Source: an uncultured Azospirillum sp. (GTDB lineage Bacteria; Pseudomonadota; Alphaproteobacteria; Azospirillales; Azospirillaceae). From it: a stretch of 56,705 nt of DNA. Below are positions 41,366-51,088 of this stretch, piece after piece. The notes beneath the pieces were generated by a model. It saw nothing but the letters and a program-made list of their open reading frames with translations, ran no database searches and was not told where the DNA came from. Positions within the stretch are counted from its first letter, which is position 1; each line of letters starts with the position of its first letter. The stretch spans positions 1 through 56,705 of the forward strand of contig NZ_CAMLJP010000027.1 of the NCBI RefSeq assembly GCF_946480385.1, given 5' to 3'. Made by a program: the position numbers and the translations under genes.

Positions 41366-43879
41366 ATGGCAACGAGCCCCGTCGATACGACCTTCGTAGT
41401 CAATGCCTCGGGTGTGTCTGCCGGAGGAGTCTGGCCGCACTTCAAGTTCCTCGTCGATGGCGTGTCCGTCGGCCAGGCGACGGTCAATTCCACCAGCGCC
41501 GGCCGGTACAGCTTCACCACCAAGGTGGCTCCCGACGCCGCGCACAAGGTCCAGGTCGTGTACGACAACGACTGGCTGTCCACCGACAAGTCCGGCATGT
41601 ACCGCGACCTGATCGTCAAGTCGATCGAAGTCAACGGCAAGACCATCGCTTCCACCAGCTCGACGGTCTCCTACGCCGCCGACGGTCAGGGCACCCTGTC
41701 CGGCCGCGAAATGCTGTCCTGGAGCGGCTCGCTCGATTTCAACATGTCCAAGGACATGTTCGCCAGCGCCGCCGGGACCACACCCACGCCGACCACCCCC
41801 ACGACGCCGACCACCCCGACCACCGGCGGCACGCCGATCGTCGTGAACGCGTATGGCGCGGCTGCCGGCGGCGTGAACGCCCACTTCAAGGTCCTGGTCG
41901 ACGGCAAGCAGATCGGTGAAGGCACGGCCGGCACCGCCGCCAAGGACTTCACCTTCAATGCGAACGTCGCCACCGACGTCGCCCACAAGGTCCAGATCCA
42001 GTACGACAACGACGGTGTGGTCGGCGGCGTCGACCGCAACCTGTACGTCAACAAGATCACCATCGGCGGCCATGCCGTCGCCCCGACCGACAGCATCGTG
42101 TCGATCGACAAGGGTGCCTTGGACGGCAAGGACGTCGTCGCCGGCCAGAAGGCCATGTGGTGGAACGGCACCATGGAGGTGAAGGCCGACAAGTCCTGGT
42201 TCGCCGGAAGCACCTCCACCCCGAGCACCCCGACCCAGCCGAGCCTGTCGGTCAGCGACGTGACGGTGACGGAGCCGACCGGCAGCCAGACCTCCAGCGG
42301 CATCCAGGGCTTCCTGCATACCCAGGGCAACCAGATCGTCGACGAGGCCGGCCACACCGTCCGCCTGACCGGCGTGAACTGGTTCGGCGGCGAGGGCTAC
42401 AACTACGTGCCCGCCGGCCTGTGGGTGGACAGCTATCAGCACCACCTGGAAAACATGAAGTCGGTCGGCTTCAACACCATCCGCCTGACCATGTCGGACG
42501 CCATGTTCGACAGCAGCGCGGTGACCAACGGCATCGACTATTCGAAGAACCCGGATCTGGTCGGGCTGACCCGTCTGCAGGTCTATGACAAGGTCATCGA
42601 CTATGCCGGCAAGCTCGGCATGAAGGTGATCCTCGACCACCACCGCAACGACGGCGGCGCCGGCACCAACGAGCACGGCCTGTGGTACACCAGCGCCCAC
42701 CCGGAATCGACGGTGATCGCCAACTGGAAGATGCTGGCCCAGCATTATGCCGGCAACGAGACCGTCATCGGCGCCGACCTGCACAACGAGCCGAGCGTGA
42801 CGGCCACCTGGGGCGGCAACGCCTCCACCGACTGGGCCTCGGCCGCCGAGCGCATCGGCAACTCGATCCAGAGCGTGAACAAGGACTGGCTGCTGTTCGT
42901 CGAAGGCACGGAGTGGAGCAGCACGCTGGCCGGTGCGCAGTCCCGCCCGATCCACTTCGACACCCCCAACAAGCTCGTCTACTCGCCGCACGCCTATGGC
43001 CAGAGCGTCGGGCAGTTCAGCTGGCTGAACGATCCGAACTACCCGAACAACCTGCCGGCCCAGTATGACAAGATGTGGGGCTACCTCTACAAGAACGACA
43101 CCGCGCCGATCATGCTGGGCGAATGGGGTGGTCAGTTCAACAGCACGGCCGAGCAGACCTGGGCCAAGACCATGGCCAAGTACCTGAACGGCGACTGGAA
43201 CCTGGACGGCAAGAGCGACATCGCGGCCGGCGACAAGGGCATGAGCTGGACCTTCTGGGCCTGGACCCCGGAATCGGGCGACGTCGGCGGCATCCTGATG
43301 GACGACTACAAGACCATCAACCAGAGCAAGATCAACATCATCAAGACCGCCATGGAAGGCGCCGTCTTCGATACCCCGACCACCACCGCAAACACCGCCA
43401 ACGCCACCTTCACGGTCAAGCTGTCGGCCGCCTCCGGCAGCCCGGTCACGGTGGACTACTCCACGGTGGACGGCACGGCCAAGGCCGGCTCCGACTACAC
43501 CGCCACCAGCGGCAAGCTGACCTTCGCCGCCGGCGAGACTGCCAAGACCGTGACGGTCAAGGTCCTGAGCGACAGCGTGACGGAAGGCAACGAGACCTTC
43601 AGCCTGAAGATCTCCAACCCGAGCGCCGCGACCCTCGCCGACGCCACCGGCACCGGCACCATCGTCGACGCCTCCGCCGCCAAGGCTGCCGCCGCTTCGC
43701 TCAGCTCGGCCGACCTGCTGGCTCACACGGTGACGGCCGCCAACGACACGACCACCAGCGACCTGCCGACGGCCTCCGTCGCCAGCATCGACAGCTCGGT
43801 CACCGACCTGTCGCACACCGCCTACGACACCGCCTATCACGGCATGGAGTGGCACGACCCGATGGCCCACGCGGCCTGA
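41366..43879 (+). CDS. GH5 glycoside hydrolase with two CBM60-like modules and Calx-beta domain
   Basis: An 837-aa multidomain enzyme. Two repeats at ~10-130 and ~160-275 (HFKFLVDGVSVGQATVN; HFKVLVDGKQIGEGTAG; both with VQ(V/I)(V/Q)YDND) look like Ca-dependent xylan-binding CBM60 modules, joined by a Thr/Pro linker (TPTPTTPTTPTTPTTGGTP). GH5 at ~310-640 has VNWFGGEGYN, acid/base Glu in ADLHNEPS near 474 and nucleophile Glu in GEWGGQF near 586. Calx-beta at ~670-770 (DGTAKAGSDYTATSGKLTFA). No signal peptide precedes the first CBM; the Asp/Ser/Thr/Ala-rich C-terminus suggests type I secretion. RBS AGAGGA. Own promoter expected in 41240-41365. Confidence 0.9.
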   Translation: MATSPVDTTFVVNASGVSAGGVWPHFKFLVDGVSVGQATVNSTSAGRYSFTTKVAPDAAHKVQVVYDNDWLSTDKSGMYRDLIVKSIEVNGKTIASTSSTVSYAADGQGTLSGREMLSWSGSLDFNMSKDMFASAAGTTPTPTTPTTPTTPTTGGTPIVVNAYGAAAGGVNAHFKVLVDGKQIGEGTAGTAAKDFTFNANVATDVAHKVQIQYDNDGVVGGVDRNLYVNKITIGGHAVAPTDSIVSIDKGALDGKDVVAGQKAMWWNGTMEVKADKSWFAGSTSTPSTPTQPSLSVSDVTVTEPTGSQTSSGIQGFLHTQGNQIVDEAGHTVRLTGVNWFGGEGYNYVPAGLWVDSYQHHLENMKSVGFNTIRLTMSDAMFDSSAVTNGIDYSKNPDLVGLTRLQVYDKVIDYAGKLGMKVILDHHRNDGGAGTNEHGLWYTSAHPESTVIANWKMLAQHYAGNETVIGADLHNEPSVTATWGGNASTDWASAAERIGNSIQSVNKDWLLFVEGTEWSSTLAGAQSRPIHFDTPNKLVYSPHAYGQSVGQFSWLNDPNYPNNLPAQYDKMWGYLYKNDTAPIMLGEWGGQFNSTAEQTWAKTMAKYLNGDWNLDGKSDIAAGDKGMSWTFWAWTPESGDVGGILMDDYKTINQSKINIIKTAMEGAVFDTPTTTANTANATFTVKLSAASGSPVTVDYSTVDGTAKAGSDYTATSGKLTFAAGETAKTVTVKVLSDSVTEGNETFSLKISNPSAATLADATGTGTIVDASAAKAAAASLSSADLLAHTVTAANDTTTSDLPTASVASIDSSVTDLSHTAYDTAYHGMEWHDPMAHAA

Positions 43880-43915
43880 GGATCGGCTTCACCGCAACCG
43901 GTGTAACGACGACGG

Positions 43916-43950
43916 AAGGGGTCGGCAGCCACACGCTGCCGACCCCTTTT
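43916..43950. terminator. Bidirectional Rho-independent terminator
   Basis: AAGGGGTCGGCAG and CTGCCGACCCCTTTT form a perfect stem around CCACACG. Shared by the GH5 gene and the converging acetyltransferase gene. Confidence 0.9.
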
Positions 43951-43968
43951 CCGTTTTGCGTCCGGCAA

Positions 43969-44616
43969 TCAGCCCGGAACGGGCGACGCCTGTGCGGTGG
44001 TCGTATGGGTGGCGGACGCGCCGACCGGGGCGGGATGCGGGATGTCGGGGATGGTGACCTCCGCCACCGCCTTTCCCGGATTGCCGGCAACGACGGTGCG
44101 CCGGGGCATCGGCTTGGTGACGACGGAGGACGCGGCGACGATGCACTCGTCGCCCACGCTGACGCCGATGATCACCGCATGCGGTCCGACCCAGACGCCG
44201 TCGCCCAGCTCCGGGTAATGGGTCACCCGGCCGGTGGGGAGCAGGTCGTCCTTCTGGCCCAGGGTGACGCCGTGGAACAGGGTGACGTTGGCGCCGATGC
44301 GGGCGTTGGCATTCACCACCAGCCCCCAGCCGTGCAGGATGCGCAGGCCGGGGCCGATCTGGGTCTCCCACGGCAGATCCATGGCGGCGGAATGCTGGGT
44401 CCAGCGGTGCAGCAGACGGCAGACGGCCAGCATCGGCTTGCGCAGCGGCCCTCCCATCCGGTCAGCCGCCTGGCAGCTGCGCAGGGTGAAGGTCACCCGA
44501 AACATGCGGTTTCCCGCCAGCAGCTTCAGCACCGCCCCGAGGCCGGAACCGCCGCCGTAGCGGATGGCGTCCGCCGCGACCGTCTGCCGATATGTGTAGC
44601 GCGGAACATCCTGCAT
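43969..44616 (-). CDS. Hexapeptide-repeat acyl/acetyltransferase (serine acetyltransferase-like)
   Basis: A 215-aa left-handed beta-helix protein: GPGLRILHGWGLVVNANARI, LFHGVTLGQKDD, GVWVGPHAVIIGVSVGDECI and VVAGNPGKAV. The catalytic His lies in FHGVTLG as in serine O-acetyltransferases, but the N-terminal CysE helix domain is shorter. In an EPS locus it most likely O-acetylates a sugar using acetyl-CoA. ATG at 44616 has GGGAGGA upstream. Co-directional with the flippase, 31 bases downstream of it. Confidence 0.88.
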   Translation of the reverse strand: MQDVPRYTYRQTVAADAIRYGGGSGLGAVLKLLAGNRMFRVTFTLRSCQAADRMGGPLRKPMLAVCRLLHRWTQHSAAMDLPWETQIGPGLRILHGWGLVVNANARIGANVTLFHGVTLGQKDDLLPTGRVTHYPELGDGVWVGPHAVIIGVSVGDECIVAASSVVTKPMPRRTVVAGNPGKAVAEVTIPDIPHPAPVGASATHTTTAQASPVPG

Positions 44617-44647
44617 CGCGGTGGGATCCTCCCGGTTTCAATCATTG

Positions 44648-46150
44648 TCAGGCCGACCGTTCGGCTGCTTGGGGCCGGCGAAAAAATCGGCCGAGCATGC
44701 GGAACAGCATGGCGCGGTCGGTCTTGCCGAAGCTCGGCCCGAACAGGGTGACGATGGCGAACAGCATGGTCAGCCCGACCTTGGCCGCGGCGAAGGTGGG
44801 GTTCACCTCGAACCCGAACAGGGCGAGGCCGGCCAGATAGGCGATGGCGGCCGGAGCCAGGATGCCCGTCACCCGCAGGACGCTGAGCGGCGGCTCCTTC
44901 GGGCTGAGGCGGCGGCACAGCGTCTCGGTGGCGCAGAGCATCACCAGCTCGCGCCCCAGCACGCCGATGGCGCCGCCCATCAGGCCGAGTGGCCCCAGCG
45001 TCACCCCCATGATCGCCGTGCCGACCGCCAGCCCGCCCAGCGAGATCGCCGGCAGGACGCCGACCTTCTTGGTCTTCACCAGCCCGACCTCGGCATGCAT
45101 GCGCACGCCGTGCAGCACATAGGCCAGCACCAGCAGCGGCATGCAGGGCAGCACGGTGTCGTATTCGCTGGACGCGATCAGCCACAGCACCTCCGGCGAG
45201 GTCAGCGCCATGCCCAACGCCGCCGCCGACAGCAGGACGACGAACAGGTAGAAGACGAATTCCGACTGCTCGCGACCGGCGGTGTTGTCGCCGACATCGT
45301 GCTGGGCCTCGATCCGGCTGACCGACCAGATCTGCAGGAAGGAGGCGGTCAGGAACATGTAGAGCATGGTGGCGAGCCGCAGCCCGAAGGACAGCACGCC
45401 GACCGCCGCCACGCCCATCAGCAGGTTGACCAGATAGCGCATGGCGAACTGGTTGCCCATGTCCAGCATGGTCTGCGGCATGAAGGGCAGGCCCAGCACC
45501 GACACCCGCTTCAGGATCCCGAAGGAGAAGCCGACGCCGTTCGCGCCGAGGATCGCCACCGTCAGCGCGATGCCCAGCCCGACGAAGGTGATGGCGTTGG
45601 CCAGGAAGATGCCGGTCACGCCCAGGTCCATCACCAGCAGGAAGGTGAGGTTGAGGCCGATCAGCCCCACCGCCTTGCCGACCGAGATCAGCAGGCAGGT
45701 TCCCGACCGCTTGTGGACGCGGTAATAGGCGAGCGCCAGTTCGAATACGGCGCTGAACGCGATGCCGGCAAAGGCGAAGGCGATGATCGGCGCCTGATCG
45801 CTGCCGCCGAACAGCAGGTGGCTGGCGCCCCATCCCGCCGGCAGCGCCACCGCCAGCAGGAGCAGCGAGGCGGCCCAAAGCCCGATCATGGTCGTGCTGA
45901 CCACCCGGCTTCGGCCGCGGGTGTCGGCATGTTCGAAATAGACGACGGTGAAGGCGTTGATCATCCCGATCATCAGCATGACCGCGACGATGTCGCCCAC
46001 GACGCTGATCAGGGCATAGACGCCGAACTCCGCCGGCGACAGGACTTTCGTATAGAGCGGCAGCAGAAGCAGTCCCGCAGCGCGGTTGACCACGTTCGCC
46101 ACCATGAACATCCAGCCATGTTTGATGATCGTACCAGCTTCGAGAGCCAT
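44648..46150 (-). CDS. Wzx-type polysaccharide flippase
   Basis: A 500-aa MATE/MVF-superfamily membrane protein with about 12-14 hydrophobic helices. It begins MALEAGTIIKHGWMFMVANV, N-terminal VNRAAGLLLLPLYTKVLSPA as in Wzx/RfbX. It moves undecaprenyl-PP-linked repeat units across the inner membrane. ATG at 46150 has GAAGGA seven bases upstream; the longer frame to 46327 is not protein-like. Transcribed away from the sugar-transferase gene across a long spacer. Confidence 0.9.
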   Translation of the reverse strand: MALEAGTIIKHGWMFMVANVVNRAAGLLLLPLYTKVLSPAEFGVYALISVVGDIVAVMLMIGMINAFTVVYFEHADTRGRSRVVSTTMIGLWAASLLLLAVALPAGWGASHLLFGGSDQAPIIAFAFAGIAFSAVFELALAYYRVHKRSGTCLLISVGKAVGLIGLNLTFLLVMDLGVTGIFLANAITFVGLGIALTVAILGANGVGFSFGILKRVSVLGLPFMPQTMLDMGNQFAMRYLVNLLMGVAAVGVLSFGLRLATMLYMFLTASFLQIWSVSRIEAQHDVGDNTAGREQSEFVFYLFVVLLSAAALGMALTSPEVLWLIASSEYDTVLPCMPLLVLAYVLHGVRMHAEVGLVKTKKVGVLPAISLGGLAVGTAIMGVTLGPLGLMGGAIGVLGRELVMLCATETLCRRLSPKEPPLSVLRVTGILAPAAIAYLAGLALFGFEVNPTFAAAKVGLTMLFAIVTLFGPSFGKTDRAMLFRMLGRFFRRPQAAERSA

Positions 46151-46646
46151 CCGGTTTCCTTCGCCCCCTATAGTCCGCTTCTTTTCCCGGTCCCGCCTGA
46201 GAGGGGAGCGCTGCGTCCGCCAAGTCGCATGGGGTGGGTTGCACGGGCGCAGATAAGGAAAAAGAACGCGCCAAATCTTGGCGGCGGCTGGGAAAGCGTC
46301 AATTCGGCCTTGAAGCGACCGCAGCACTCTTCGGTGCTAGTCACCACGGCTTCGGCCAGAGAACCAGGACGTTCCGATTAGGCTTTCCGGCGAGCCCGCA
46401 CGCTGCCTCCTACGCCCCGCAACAGGCAAGGGTGCGTTCGCGCCACGCCCCCGCTCGGAATTGCCCGGGGCCTCCCTTCGGTAAATCCGGGTGGCGGACC
46501 CACTCCGCAAGTTCGGCGATCACCCCCCTTCGCGCCCCGCCGTTCCGGCCGGTCGGGGAGGAATTCACCGGCCTCTACCCAAAAATTGCGGGGATCGAAC
46601 GTGCCGCCGGGGGTGCGACACCACCTTGCCGCTAACCCGAAACGCT

Positions 46647-46661
46647 ATCCCCGCCGGGGAT
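46647..46661. promoter_or_regulatory. Perfect 15-bp palindrome in EPS control region
   Basis: ATCCCC-GCC-GGGGAT. A possible dimeric operator; followed 14 bases later by TATCCCCTTAAATATTC, which repeats the left half. Confidence 0.4.
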
Positions 46662-46920
46662 GGCATCCGAAAGTATCCCCTTAAATATTCGGACACCCGC
46701 ACCCTTTGAAACCCCGGTGGTATCGCGGACGCGAAATCAACGCCCGTATGCACTGTTGCTGGCCGAGCCTCCTCATCCTAATTCGTCCTCAACGAACCGC
46801 GGATCGGCCGATCGAAATCATGAAAGAGCGATCTTTACATAAATGCGCAGCTGAGATTGAGGCGGCGCAGCAAAGTAAAGACCGGCCGAATCCCAAGAGA
46901 CGCTGATGACGAGCGACCAT

Positions 46921-46940
46921 CCGCACGAATGTCCGTGCGG
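46921..46940 (+). promoter_or_regulatory. Leader hairpin before sugar-transferase gene
   Basis: CCGCACG and CGTGCGG form a 7-bp stem with a 6-base loop, 33 bases before the ATG at 46974. It may affect translation. Confidence 0.35.
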
Positions 46941-46973
46941 TGGCTGGCATTCCCTTCAACCACGGGACCTGCG

Positions 46974-48425
46974 ATGAGCAAACTGGACCCAGATGTGGTC
47001 ATCGATCTGACCTCGGCGAAAAAGGCGACGATCCCGACGATCGCCCCCGGGCTGCTGCTTGCACTGTCCGACGGGCTGGTCCTCGCCCTGGTGGGGTGGA
47101 CGCTCAACCATTTCCTCGGCGCCGACGCGCTGACCGAGCCGCTGGAGGCCGCGGCGTGGCAGCGATCACTGGTGACCGGCCTGATGCTGGTGCCGTTGGT
47201 CAAGTCGGTGTTCGGCATCTACACGCTGGGCCGCTTCGACTACATGGAACGGACGCGGCGGACTTTTCAGGCGGCCTTTCTGTGCTGCGCCGTGCTGGCC
47301 GTTCCCTTCATCGTGATGGAGGGCTTCCGCTCCTTCTTCGTCGAGGCGCTGTCGATTGCGCTGCTCGGCTTCGCGGTCACCTATGTCGCAGACCTGCTGC
47401 TGATCCAGGGGTTGCTGTCCAGCGCGCTGGACTGGCGCACGCCGGTGGTGATCGTCGGCGCCGGCCCGCAGGGTGCCGCCATCGCCGAAAAGCTGCAGCG
47501 CCTGCCCTGGCTCGGCATGCGTCCGGTCGGCTTCGTCGACGATGATGACAGCCTGTGGCAGACCCGCGTCGCCGGCCTGCCGGTGATGGGTCCGGTGGAA
47601 CTGCTGGCCAAGTCGCCCGCCGTCGCCCGCCAAGCCAGCGCCGCCATCGTCGCCGACATGGGCCGGCATGGCAGCGACCTGACCGGCCTCGTGCGCACCC
47701 TGCCCTTCCGCCAGGTCTATTGCGTGCTGGGCGAGGGCAATGTCAGCGCGGTCGACGCGACCTATCACAACCTGCACGGCTCGCTGGCCCTGCGTGTCAG
47801 CGTCCGTCCGCCGACCGGTTACCTGCGCATCCGCCGCGCCATGGACATCGTGCTGTCGTCCATCCTGCTGGTGCTGGTGGCTCCGCTGATGCTGGGTCTC
47901 GCCGTCGCCATCAAGCTGGACAGCCCCGGCCCGGTGATGTTCCGCCAGAAGCGCTGGGCCGGCGGCAAGCAGACCTTCGACCTGCTGAAGTTCCGCTCCA
48001 TGCATGTCGACGCGGAGGAGCAGCTGCAGCAGCTGCTGGAGAACGACCCGGTCGCCCGCGAAGAGTACATGACCTACCACAAGCTGACGGTCGACCCGCG
48101 CATCACCCCGCTCGGCCGCTTCCTGCGCAAGACCTCGCTCGACGAGCTGCCGCAGCTGTGGAACATCCTGATGGGCGACATGAGCCTGATCGGCCCGCGC
48201 GCCTACATGCCGAAGGAGCTGCCGGAGGTGGGCGAGTCCGCCGCGGTGATCGGCACCGTCCGTCCGGGCCTGACGGGCTACTGGCAGGTGTCGGGGCGCC
48301 ACCGCACCACCTTCCAGGAACGCGTGGCGATGGATGTCTTCTATGTCCGCAACTGTGGCCTGCTGTTCGACTTCTTCATTCTCTGCAAGACCGCCGTCAT
48401 GGTCCTGAAGGGCGACGGGTCGTAA
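46974..48425 (+). CDS. Undecaprenyl-phosphate sugar phosphotransferase (EPS initiating enzyme)
   Basis: A 483-aa polyisoprenyl-phosphate hexose-1-phosphate transferase. Four N-terminal TMs, a Rossmann-like domain ([20 protein letters not shown]), a fifth TM ([20 protein letters not shown]) and the catalytic C-terminus: [60 protein letters not shown]. It puts the first sugar on undecaprenyl phosphate. Which sugar (Glc or Gal) cannot be told. ATG at 46974 is chosen; earlier in-frame codons lack homology. Confidence 0.93.
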   Translation: MSKLDPDVVIDLTSAKKATIPTIAPGLLLALSDGLVLALVGWTLNHFLGADALTEPLEAAAWQRSLVTGLMLVPLVKSVFGIYTLGRFDYMERTRRTFQAAFLCCAVLAVPFIVMEGFRSFFVEALSIALLGFAVTYVADLLLIQGLLSSALDWRTPVVIVGAGPQGAAIAEKLQRLPWLGMRPVGFVDDDDSLWQTRVAGLPVMGPVELLAKSPAVARQASAAIVADMGRHGSDLTGLVRTLPFRQVYCVLGEGNVSAVDATYHNLHGSLALRVSVRPPTGYLRIRRAMDIVLSSILLVLVAPLMLGLAVAIKLDSPGPVMFRQKRWAGGKQTFDLLKFRSMHVDAEEQLQQLLENDPVAREEYMTYHKLTVDPRITPLGRFLRKTSLDELPQLWNILMGDMSLIGPRAYMPKELPEVGESAAVIGTVRPGLTGYWQVSGRHRTTFQERVAMDVFYVRNCGLLFDFFILCKTAVMVLKGDGS

Positions 48426-48455
48426 CCCGGCCCGCCTTGAGCCGGATGCCAGCCG

Positions 48456-48487
48456 GACCCCCGCGCCACCTGCGCGGGGGTCTTTTT
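48456..48487 (+). terminator. Rho-independent terminator
   Basis: GACCCCCGCGC and GCGCGGGGGTC form an 11-bp stem around CACCT, followed by TTTTT. It separates the sugar transferase from the Wzy-like gene. Confidence 0.9.
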
Positions 48488-48687
48488 GTTGGAATGCTCC
48501 TTATTGGAATGCTGCGGCTCCATTCCCTTTTTCGGCCGGCAAAGAAAGGGGTGAGCGCGAAAGCGGCTACCTCTTTCGGGTCCGGCCTCCTTCGGTCTAA
48601 TGCCACCGCCCGGCTACGAGAAGGGGGGTGCCAACCGCATCTTCAGGTCTGCACAGCCGAACGCGGTACGGCAGCAAGGGAAAGCCG

Positions 48688-50016
48688 ATGAAAGTCCTCG
48701 ATTTTCTGGAAAAGAGCATCGCCGTCATCGGCATCATCGCCTTCGGAGGCTCGGTGCTTCCGCTGATGCTGACCGGCGGCGACCCCCTGGCCGGCGATCT
48801 TGAGTCCGCCGGCGTCACCGTCCTCTATGGCGGCCTCTATCTGCTGGTGCTCGCCGCCATCGCGATACGGCCGGGCATCGCCTTCCAGATTCCCTTCGCC
48901 AGCCCGGCGCTGACGGCGATGATCGCCTTCGCCTTCCTGACCGCGCTTTGGTCGCTGTTTCCGGACGTGACGCTGCGCCGGTCGATCGCCTTCATGTTCA
49001 CGACGGTGTTCGGCATCTGGCTCGCCCTGCGCTTCCGCTTCCCGGAGATCATGCGGCTGCTGGTGGTCGGGCTGTCGTTCCTGATGTTCGTGTCCTTCTA
49101 CATGATCGTCGCCATGCCCTCGATCGGGCTGGACAGCACCCAGCATGTCGGCGCCTGGAAGGGCGTGTTCTTCCAGAAGAACGTGACCGGCCGCATGATG
49201 GTCTGGCTGGTGCTGGCGCTGGTCTGGCTGGACTGGCAGAAGGAGCAGAGCCGCTGGGTCACCCGGCCGCTGATCCTGCTGGCGATGCTGCTGATCGTGA
49301 TGAGCCGGTCCGGCACCGGCCTGGTCACCTCGGTCCTGGTGTCGGTGGCCCTGCTGTCCACCACCATGCTGCGCGGCAGCATCCGCAACTTCGCCCCGAC
49401 CATGGCGCTGCTGACGGCCCTTCTGGTCATCATGGTCACGGCCGGCGCCACCTTCTGGTACGACGTGCTCTATGCCCTGGGCCGCGACCCGACCCTGACC
49501 GGCCGCACCGTGCTGTGGCAGCACATCGTCCAGTCGGTCACCGAGCGGCCGCTGCTGGGTTATGGCTATGCCGCCTACTGGTTCGGCTTCAACGGTCCGG
49601 GCGCCAGCTTCACCCGCGACTGGGGCATCACCTCGGCCCACAGCGGCTGGCTGGAACTGACGCTCGATCTCGGCCTCGTCGGCGTGGCGCTGGTCCTGGT
49701 GGTGCTGAGCCGCATGTTGTTCCAGGGCTTCTTCGCCGCCCGCTACGGCAACAGCCGGCCCGAGGCCGCCTGGGCCTTCGCCGTCGGCTGCGCCCTGCTG
49801 GCGGTGTCGGTGTCGGAAAGCGTCTTCGCCGAGCGCCATTCCATGAATTGGGTGATCGCCACCATCGCCGTGGTGCGCCTGATCCAGCAAAGCCGCTGGC
49901 AGCGCCTGCTGAACGACCGGGCGGAGGAGCAGCATCGCCTACGCCGCCACCATGCGCCCGCCAGTGCCGCCACGGCCGTCGCCCCCGCCTATGCCGGCCA
50001 GAGCCGGGCGCTCTAG
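48688..50016 (+). CDS. Wzy/O-antigen ligase-like polymerase
   Basis: A 442-aa membrane protein with about 10-12 TMs. It has the Wzy_C features: MSRSGTGLVTSVLVSVALLS and a large loop with LLGYGYAAYWFGFNGPGASF followed by SAHSGWLELTLDLGLVGVAL. It would link lipid-borne repeat units in the periplasm. ATG at 48688 is preceded by AAGGGAAAG. The His/Ala-rich C-terminal tail is cytoplasmic. Confidence 0.88.
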   Translation: MKVLDFLEKSIAVIGIIAFGGSVLPLMLTGGDPLAGDLESAGVTVLYGGLYLLVLAAIAIRPGIAFQIPFASPALTAMIAFAFLTALWSLFPDVTLRRSIAFMFTTVFGIWLALRFRFPEIMRLLVVGLSFLMFVSFYMIVAMPSIGLDSTQHVGAWKGVFFQKNVTGRMMVWLVLALVWLDWQKEQSRWVTRPLILLAMLLIVMSRSGTGLVTSVLVSVALLSTTMLRGSIRNFAPTMALLTALLVIMVTAGATFWYDVLYALGRDPTLTGRTVLWQHIVQSVTERPLLGYGYAAYWFGFNGPGASFTRDWGITSAHSGWLELTLDLGLVGVALVLVVLSRMLFQGFFAARYGNSRPEAAWAFAVGCALLAVSVSESVFAERHSMNWVIATIAVVRLIQQSRWQRLLNDRAEEQHRLRRHHAPASAATAVAPAYAGQSRAL

Positions 50017-50098
50017 CCGCCGTACTGACCATCGATTTCGGGCCCCAGGCCCCTTTCCCAGCGACCCTTCCCATTTTGCTTCGACCGAAGGCAGACCC

Positions 50099-51064
50099 AT
50101 GAGCCCGAAGAAAGAACCGGCGAACAGTTACCACCCGGCGAGCAATGAAAAGGTCACCGTCGTGATCCCCACCCGCAATCGCCCGGACATGGTGATGCGG
50201 GCGGTGCGCAGCGCGCTCGACCAGACCTATCGGGACCTGGACGTCGTCGTGGTGATCGACGGGCCGGATCCTGCCACCGCCTCCCATCTGGCGACGCTGG
50301 CCGATCCGCGGCTGACCGTGATGGAACTCGAGACGAACCACGGCGCCGCGGAGGCGCGCAACATCGGCGTCCGCGGCGCGCAGGGCGACTGGATCGCCTT
50401 CCTCGACGACGACGACCATTGGATGCCGGAGAAGGTGGCGCTGCAGATGGCCGCCCGCCCGGCCGGCATCCGCCTTCCCATCGTCAGCTGCCGTTGTCAG
50501 GTGGTGACCGCCCGCGGCACCTTCGCCTGGCCGCGGCGGCTCGCCACCCCGGCCGACGCCATCGGCGACTACCTGTTCGTCCGCCGCGGCCTGTTCAAGG
50601 GCGAGACCTTCGCCCCCACCACCACGCTGCTGGCGCCCAAGGCGCTGCTGCTGCGCAACCCCATTCCCGAATCCCGGTTCGACGATTGGGAATGGCTGAT
50701 CACCTGCGGCCGGATCGACGGCGTGGCCCTGGTCCACATCCCCGAGGTGATGGCCGTTCATTACACCGAGAACAACCGCGTCACGCTTTCGACCTGCCAC
50801 AACATCAACCACGCCCTGGAATGGGCGGAGTCGATGCGCGACCACCTGTCGCCGCGCGCCTATGCCAGCCTGCTGCTGCAGGCGACCGGCGGCGAACAGG
50901 CGGCGCGGACCGCCGGCACGCGCTGGCGCATCCTAAATTCCGCGCTGCGCGACGGGCAGCCGACGCCAATGGCGCTCGCCACCTTCACCATGCATTCGCT
51001 GATGCCGGTCGGTCTGCGCCGCCGCCTGCGGCAAGCCTTGTTCTCCGCGTCCGACGCCGCCTGA
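50099..51064 (+). CDS. GT2-family glycosyltransferase
   Basis: A 321-aa GT-A enzyme. VTVVIPTRNRPDMVMRAVRS, NHGAAEARNIGVRGAQGDWI and the DDDDHW metal-binding motif define GT2; the C-terminal half is helical. It adds a sugar to the growing EPS unit at the cytoplasmic face. RBS GAAGG ten bases before ATG. Confidence 0.9.
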   Translation: MSPKKEPANSYHPASNEKVTVVIPTRNRPDMVMRAVRSALDQTYRDLDVVVVIDGPDPATASHLATLADPRLTVMELETNHGAAEARNIGVRGAQGDWIAFLDDDDHWMPEKVALQMAARPAGIRLPIVSCRCQVVTARGTFAWPRRLATPADAIGDYLFVRRGLFKGETFAPTTTLLAPKALLLRNPIPESRFDDWEWLITCGRIDGVALVHIPEVMAVHYTENNRVTLSTCHNINHALEWAESMRDHLSPRAYASLLLQATGGEQAARTAGTRWRILNSALRDGQPTPMALATFTMHSLMPVGLRRRLRQALFSASDAA

Positions 51065-51088
51065 GCACGAAAAAGGACCCAGACGCTT

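Larger units (their letters stand above)
46151..46973. other. Long intergenic region between flippase and sugar transferase
   Basis: About 820 bases without a convincing gene. Contents: a palindrome ATCCCCGCCGGGGAT at 46647-46661, GATCGGCCGATC at 46802-46813, and a 7-bp stem hairpin CCGCACG-AATGTC-CGTGCGG at 46921-46940 just before the sugar-transferase start. AT-rich stretches at 46675-46700 and 46810-46850 could be promoters. This is the likely control region of the second EPS transcript. Confidence 0.5.

Noticed and set aside
41180..43870. An 896-codon minus-strand frame opposite the GH5 gene
   Set aside because: Low-complexity Val/Gly/Asp/His composition typical of an antisense shadow; the plus frame has clear GH5 and CBM motifs.
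46580..46640. A tRNA-like stretch (GTTCGATCCCCGC on the minus strand)
   Set aside because: The T-loop-like sequence is present, but T-arm, anticodon and acceptor stems do not pair.
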